This document shows, in pieces, positions 6,242 through 9,531 of a DNA stretch of 9,531 nt (its first letter is position 1; each line of letters opens with the position of its first letter). The translations under genes were made by a program, and so were the position numbers. The notes beneath the pieces were generated by a model that saw only the letters and a list, made by a program, of their open reading frames with translations, was not told where the DNA came from and ran no database searches. The stretch comes from Planctomycetales bacterium (GTDB lineage Bacteria; Planctomycetota; Phycisphaerae; SM23-33): assembly GCA_030592655.1 (NCBI GenBank), contig JAUVIQ010000113.1, positions 1 to 9,531 on the forward strand, in the 5' to 3' direction.

Positions 6242-7135
6242 ATGGTTCATCCACACGAGCACAGGAAGGTTTCCCAAAAGTCCCGCAAGGGAAACTGCAC
6301 AGTCCGTAGTCCATCGGACTCTGCGAGGACTCTGCGAGGACGCTACGCATTCACGCTGGTTGAGTTGTTGGTTGTAGTCGCTATTATCGCCCTTTTGGTC
6401 TCGATTCTCCTTCCGTCGCTGGGAAAGGCCAAGGAACATGCTTACCAGGTGCGGTGTCTTGCCCACCTGGGCAGCCTGATGAAGGCCCATCATATCTATG
6501 CCACGGCGTCCAACGACCGTCTGCCCGGTCCGTGGGGCGTTGTGGACGATTCGCTGTCCAACGATCCTTACGGAATGCTGGCGTGCTACTCGACCGACAC
6601 GGGGCTTTTGGCTAAGGGGGGTATGGTAACCTCACCGGATATATGGAAGTGCCCCAAGGCCAAGCTGTCGTGCCCCGGCATATGGTACGAGACCTACGGG
6701 TATCCGTGGGGGAACGAGGGGTGGACGCCGCAACTGATCGAGGAAAACCCCTATACCTACCACTTTTCCTACAACGCGCGGACGTTTCTGAACCCCAAAC
6801 TTGACCAGTGGACCTGGGGCGACCCCATGCCGGCGGGGGTGGGATACAGTAACATGTACGCCGAAAACGAGATGCGAGAGATAGCAAGCTTCCCCGAGCC
6901 CTCCCGCACTGTCCTGCTTGCCGAAGAAAACAGCGGAATGGTACCGTACAATTATAACTATGGGTACGGACCGGCCTACCAGATTCTCAACGACCCGTGG
7001 TTTTCCGGACCGGACGTTACCGAGGCTCGGCACCTGGGGACATCGCAGGTAGGATATCTCGACAGCCACGCCGGTTCGTTTCCTGCTTTAATTAACCTGT
7101 TCAAGGATGCCGAGTACTGGCCTATACCGAAATAG
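6242..7135 (+). CDS. Prepilin-type N-terminal domain protein, planctomycete H-X9-DG-like family (copy 1)
   Basis: The 297-residue product has the class III pseudopilin signal FTLVELLVVVAIIALLVSILLPSLGKAK (split as FTLVELLVVV, 37-46, then AIIALLVSILLP, 47-58). Phe is +1 and Glu +5, followed by a hydrophobic helix and a periplasmic or extracellular globular domain. The C-terminal RHLGTSQVGYLDSHAGSF (263-280) matches the H-X9-DG signature except that Gly is Ser275. A basic 36-residue leader precedes the cleavage point, and the -1 residue is Ala36 instead of the canonical Gly, which may slow processing by prepilin peptidase. Four Cys (72, 114, 137, 144) are shared with copy 2 and could form disulfides. 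The mature part is roughly 70% identical by eye to the next gene, so the two are tandem duplicates. Role unknown; family members are typically encoded in many copies and not tied to a known pilus. Confidence 0.88.
   Translation: MVHPHEHRKVSQKSRKGNCTVRSPSDSARTLRGRYAFTLVELLVVVAIIALLVSILLPSLGKAKEHAYQVRCLAHLGSLMKAHHIYATASNDRLPGPWGVVDDSLSNDPYGMLACYSTDTGLLAKGGMVTSPDIWKCPKAKLSCPGIWYETYGYPWGNEGWTPQLIEENPYTYHFSYNARTFLNPKLDQWTWGDPMPAGVGYSNMYAENEMREIASFPEPSRTVLLAEENSGMVPYNYNYGYGPAYQILNDPWFSGPDVTEARHLGTSQVGYLDSHAGSFPALINLFKDAEYWPIPK
6316..6341 (+). repeat. 11-bp tandem repeat in the leader of pseudopilin copy 1
   Basis: GGACTCTGCGA occurs at 6316-6326 and again at 6327-6337, followed by a partial third unit GGAC. 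The unit is not a multiple of three, so gain or loss of one copy would separate the ATG at 6242 from the FTLVEL frame. It encodes part of the basic leader (about residues 26-34). Confidence 0.8.
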
Positions 7136-7213
7136 CCCCTTCAGGCGATCTGACAAAACCGCACATTTGCATCGGTGTTTCCTCGCTGTCGGGCAAGGAG
7201 ATGATAGAAGAAA

Positions 7214-8041
7214 ATGGCTAACATTACTTGTCGAAATGGACGCAGGGGCGGTTTTACGCTGGTTGAGTTGATGGTAGTGGTTTCCGTCATCGCTTTACTG
7301 ATAGCGCTCCTCCTGCCTACGCTGGGCAAGGCCCAGGAGCACGCTTACAAGGCGCGGTGCCTTGCCCATCTGAAGGGTCTGATGACGGCTCATACGACCT
7401 ATGCCGCAATGTTCAACGGGTCTCTGCCCGGGCCCTGGGGAATCATAGACGATTCACTGCCCAACGATCCCTATGGTATGCTGGCGTGCTATTCGACCGA
7501 CACGGGGCTTCTGGCCAAGACGGGTGTGGTAACCTCGCCGGAGATGTGGACGTGTCCCATGGCCAGTTTGGTATGTCCGGGTATATGGTATGAAAGAAAC
7601 GGTTATCCATACGGCGGTTGCGTACACTGGACGCGGGATGACATCGAGAACCATCGCTATACCTACCACTTCTCGTACAACGCCAGAACGTTTCTCGACC
7701 CCAGACTTGATAAGTGGACGTGGGGCCTGCCCAAGCCGCCCGGAACAGATGACATTCTATACGTGGAAAACGAGATGCGCAAGATAGAAACATTCCCCGT
7801 CCCCTCCCGTACTATCCTGTTGGCCGAAGAAAATACCGGAATGGTGCCGTACAACTATGACTATGGGTACGGACCAGCCTTCCAGATTCTCAACGACCCG
7901 TGGTTTGCCGGACCGGACGTTACCGAGCCCCGGCACCTGGGGACATCACAGGTAGGATATCTCGACGGTCACGCCGACTCGTTTCCTGCCTTCATTAACC
8001 TGTTCAAGGATGACGAGTACTGGCCTGTACAGCCTGATTAA
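7214..8041 (+). CDS. Prepilin-type N-terminal domain protein with H-X9-DG motif (copy 2)
   Basis: The 275-residue product has a short basic leader MANITCRNGRRGG and a canonical prepilin peptidase site G13|F14 followed by FTLVELMVVVSVIALL with Glu18 at +5. The globular domain ends in RHLGTSQVGYLDGHADSF (240-257): His241, nine residues, then Asp251-Gly252, an exact H-X9-DG motif. The C-terminal third (YGYGPAFQILNDPWFAGPDV onward) is nearly the same as in copy 1, including at the DNA level, while the segment around 128-148 differs. The start ATG follows AAGGAG at 7195-7200 (13 nt away, rather far) and AGAAG at 7206-7210. It lies 78 bp after copy 1 with no terminator between, so co-transcription is likely. 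Its stop abuts the nfo stop on the opposite strand. Presumably inserted in the inner membrane and processed; function unknown. Confidence 0.9.
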   Translation: MANITCRNGRRGGFTLVELMVVVSVIALLIALLLPTLGKAQEHAYKARCLAHLKGLMTAHTTYAAMFNGSLPGPWGIIDDSLPNDPYGMLACYSTDTGLLAKTGVVTSPEMWTCPMASLVCPGIWYERNGYPYGGCVHWTRDDIENHRYTYHFSYNARTFLDPRLDKWTWGLPKPPGTDDILYVENEMRKIETFPVPSRTILLAEENTGMVPYNYDYGYGPAFQILNDPWFAGPDVTEPRHLGTSQVGYLDGHADSFPAFINLFKDDEYWPVQPD

Positions 8042-8884
8042 TCATTGCACCAGCGCCCGCATCGCAGCGGCGTTGAGATCATCCCAGTTGCGACCGGCGG
8101 CGTCGGCGCCCTTGGGTGTCTCCAGTATCATCGGAATCGCCGTCAGACGCCGGTCGTTAACTATTTCGGCAAAGGCTGCCAGCCCGATTTTACCCAAACC
8201 AATATGGGCGTGGCGGTCAACCCTGCTGCCGAGGTCCCTGACCGAATCGTTCAGGTGAACGGCGAACAACCTTTTCATGCCTATAATCCGGTCGAATTCA
8301 TCCATGGTCTTTCGATAATCGTCCGGCGTTCGGATGTCATAACCGGCGGCGAAGATGTGGCAGGTGTCCAGGCAGACGCCGAAACGCTCCGGCGACTCCA
8401 GCCTCTCCAGTATGTCGGCGAGTTGCTCGAACCTGTATCCGATGCAGTTACCCTGCCCGGCGGTGGTTTCAAGGAGGATTTTCGTCCGCCCGCCCCGGCC
8501 TGCGACGATCCCGTTCAGGGCATCGGCAATCAATCCGACCCCTTCGTCGGCGTCTTCACGCGAGCCGGGATGAAAGACCAGATATTCAATCCCCAGCCGC
8601 TCGCATCGGTCAAGTTCGTCGCGCATTGCGGCGACGGACTTTCGTCGGACGTCGGCCTTACCGGCGAGGTTGACCAGGTACGACCCGTGCGCGACGACGG
8701 GCGCGATTTTCAGCCGGCGGCGGACCTCGACGAACGTCGCAATCGCTTCGGCGCTCAGCGGCGACGCTCGCCACTGACGCTGATTGCGAACGAACATGGC
8801 TACGCAATCAAACCCGTAACCGTCGGCGACTTCAATTGCCCGATACAACCCGCCGGAAATACTAAGGTGCGAACCGAGTAACAT
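8042..8884 (-). CDS. nfo: Endonuclease IV (AP endonuclease, base-excision repair)
   Basis: Endonuclease IV cuts DNA 5' of abasic sites and removes 3' blocking groups using three zinc ions. The 280-residue length matches the family. All nine metal ligands known from E. coli Nfo have counterparts: His66 (AHGSY), His105 (FHPGS), Glu139 (LETTAGQG), Asp173 and His176 (CLDTCHIFAAGYD), His210 (HLNDS), Asp223 and His225 (DRHAH), and Glu255 (ILETPK). The DNA-facing NQRQWRA (34-40) and the GSRVDRH (219-225) region are also kept. The start is the ATG whose complement is at 8882-8884; the preceding ribosome-binding site is weak. It is convergent with the second pseudopilin (stops adjacent, no gap) and divergent from archease, with 36 bp between the two start codons. 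Nothing suggests loss of activity. The frame open on the opposite strand here is a shadow. Confidence 0.96.
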   Translation of the reverse strand: MLLGSHLSISGGLYRAIEVADGYGFDCVAMFVRNQRQWRASPLSAEAIATFVEVRRRLKIAPVVAHGSYLVNLAGKADVRRKSVAAMRDELDRCERLGIEYLVFHPGSREDADEGVGLIADALNGIVAGRGGRTKILLETTAGQGNCIGYRFEQLADILERLESPERFGVCLDTCHIFAAGYDIRTPDDYRKTMDEFDRIIGMKRLFAVHLNDSVRDLGSRVDRHAHIGLGKIGLAAFAEIVNDRRLTAIPMILETPKGADAAGRNWDDLNAAAMRALVQ

Positions 8885-8913
8885 ACGGGTATCTTATCAT
8901 CGCAACGGTTAGA

Positions 8914-8919
8914 ATTATA
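8914..8919 (-). promoter_or_regulatory. Possible -10 element for nfo
   Basis: Read on the - strand this is TATAAT, ending 29 nt before the nfo ATG, a plausible position. The -35 region falls inside the start of archease and is not clearly recognisable. The divergent archease promoter would have to overlap it or lie inside nfo. Confidence 0.25.
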
Positions 8920-8920
8920 G

Positions 8921-9352
8921 ATGGACAGGGTTATGGCCAAACACTGCAAGACATTCGAACACACCGCCGACGTGGGACTCGAAGCCCGCGCCGACAGCCT
9001 CGGCGAATTATTCGAGGCGATGGGCGAAGGTCTGGCCAATGTAATCTGCCCGCGCCAGGCGGTAAAAAAGCAAAAGACACTGCAAATCCAGGTCGAATCC
9101 GAAAACGTCGAATCGCTTCTGGTGGATTTCCTGGCTGAACTGCTGGGGCTGTTCAACCTGGAGAAATTTCTCATCTCCGGCATCAAGGTCAAGCGAATAG
9201 ATGAAATTTCGGTTGCCGGCGAAGTTGTCGGCGAACCTTACGATCCGACCCGGCACGAACTGGGTGATGAAATCAAGGCAGTTACGTATCATCAACTGAA
9301 AGTCGCCCGCCAAGGCGACGAATGGACCGGGCGAGTAATTCTGGATGTATAA
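8921..9352 (+). CDS. Archease (RtcB RNA ligase activator)
   Basis: Archease is a small metal-binding protein that helps RtcB load GMP and turn over during RNA ligation. The 143-residue product fits the family's usual 135-150. Family features are the N-terminal FEHTADVGLEARA (12-24) with the conserved His-Thr-Ala-Asp, SLGELFEAMGEGL (26-38), the central helix ESLLVDFLAELLGLF (64-78), and the C-terminal GDEIKAVTYHQLKV (114-127) ending in VILDV with the penultimate Asp. A second in-frame ATG at 8933 would give 139 residues with N-terminus MAKHCKTFEHTAD; GGACAGG just before it makes it a plausible alternative, and neither start has a strong Shine-Dalgarno site. It is followed after 46 bp by rtcB, its known functional partner, which strongly supports the call. 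It is divergent from nfo. Confidence 0.92.
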   Translation: MDRVMAKHCKTFEHTADVGLEARADSLGELFEAMGEGLANVICPRQAVKKQKTLQIQVESENVESLLVDFLAELLGLFNLEKFLISGIKVKRIDEISVAGEVVGEPYDPTRHELGDEIKAVTYHQLKVARQGDEWTGRVILDV

Positions 9353-9355
9353 TTT

Positions 9356-9381
9356 GCCACAGAGGCGCAGGCGGCTGTGGC
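9356..9381 (+). other. Hairpin between archease and rtcB
   Basis: GCCACAG (9356-9362) and CTGTGGC (9375-9381) form a perfect 7-bp stem around the 12-nt purine-rich loop AGGCGCAGGCGG. No T-run follows, so it is unlikely to be a terminator. It begins 4 nt after the archease stop and ends 7 nt before the rtcB ribosome-binding site (GAGGTG, 9389-9394), so it could affect rtcB translation or mRNA processing. CCACAGAGGCGCAG also resembles dispersed CCACAGAGGCACAGAG-like intergenic repeats that I recall from some planctomycete genomes; this cannot be tested here. Confidence 0.4.
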
Positions 9382-9398
9382 CCATTTTGAGGTGTTTT

Positions 9399-9531
9399 AT
9401 GGGCAAAGCGACAAACATCAGGATCGAGCAGATTGACGAATATCGCTGGCGGATACCGAAAGACTCCCGTCCCGGGATGCGGGTCGATGGGATTATCTAC
9501 GCCGATGAGAAACTTATGTCCCATATTCGCG
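9399..9531 (+). CDS. rtcB: RtcB-type RNA ligase, N-terminal fragment (truncated by window end)
   Basis: RtcB joins RNA 2',3'-cyclic phosphate (3'-phosphate) ends to 5'-OH ends using GTP and manganese, in tRNA splicing or RNA repair. Only 44 codons are in the window, before the catalytic Cys and His residues. The visible start reads MGKATNIRIEQIDEYRWRIP (1-20), then MRVDGIIYADEKLM (28-41), which closely parallels archaeal RtcB, where IDKIRWEIP is followed by MRVPGRVYADEVLL. This is the archaeal/Thermus-like form rather than the shorter E. coli type. The ATG at 9399 follows GAGGTG at 9389-9394. Its position directly after archease is the classic arrangement. Whether the full protein is intact cannot be judged. 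Confidence 0.88.
   Translation, partial: MGKATNIRIEQIDEYRWRIPKDSRPGMRVDGIIYADEKLMSHIR

Noticed and set aside
8045..8881. Open + strand frame across the nfo region
   Set aside because: It mirrors nfo, whose nine metal ligands are all present on the - strand; the + product has no recognisable motif.

Overview
The window looks like ordinary chromosome from a moderately GC-rich planctomycete, probably of the Phycisphaerae type. This is inference. It rests mainly on two tandem pseudopilin genes whose C-termini carry the H-X9-DG signature of the large planctomycete prepilin-like family, supported by a secreted HEAT-repeat protein and an archaeal-style archease/RtcB pair. No phylogenetic marker gene is present, so the assignment stays tentative.

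Layout. (a) 1-462 is the 3' end of a membrane protein, most likely an ABC-2 type transporter permease. (b) A perfect 22-bp palindrome (494-515) separates it from a secreted HEAT-repeat protein (about 529-2346). (c) 2403-6093 is a one-carbon cluster on the + strand: fhs (formate-tetrahydrofolate ligase), metF (methylenetetrahydrofolate reductase) and folD (methylenetetrahydrofolate dehydrogenase/cyclohydrolase). (d) After the AT-rich 148-bp gap 6094-6241, the longest gene-free stretch in the window, come two paralogous H-X9-DG pseudopilins (6242-7135 and 7214-8041). (e) nfo (endonuclease IV) lies on the - strand (8884-8042), tail-to-tail with the second pseudopilin. (f) Divergent from nfo, an archease gene (8921-9352) precedes the start of rtcB (9399 to the window edge).

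How they work together. Fhs, FolD and MetF cover the chemistry from formate to 5-methyl-tetrahydrofolate, the methyl branch used in Wood-Ljungdahl metabolism and in methionine supply. The FolD here carries Gln where bifunctional FolD proteins have the Lys needed for cyclohydrolase activity, and Glu where they have a folate-site Asp. It may therefore be a dehydrogenase only, leaving the cyclohydrolase step to another protein. This is the most interesting point in the window. Archease and RtcB form a known RNA-ligation pair, and nfo repairs abasic DNA. The pseudopilins are probably exported and processed by a prepilin peptidase, but their function is unknown.

I found no CRISPR array, tRNA, rRNA, insertion sequence or convincing riboswitch, and no clear previously undescribed multi-gene system. 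The unusual signals are small in scale: FolD active-site changes and insertions, an out-of-frame 11-bp tandem repeat in one pseudopilin leader, a non-canonical processing site in the same gene, and a perfect operator-like palindrome.
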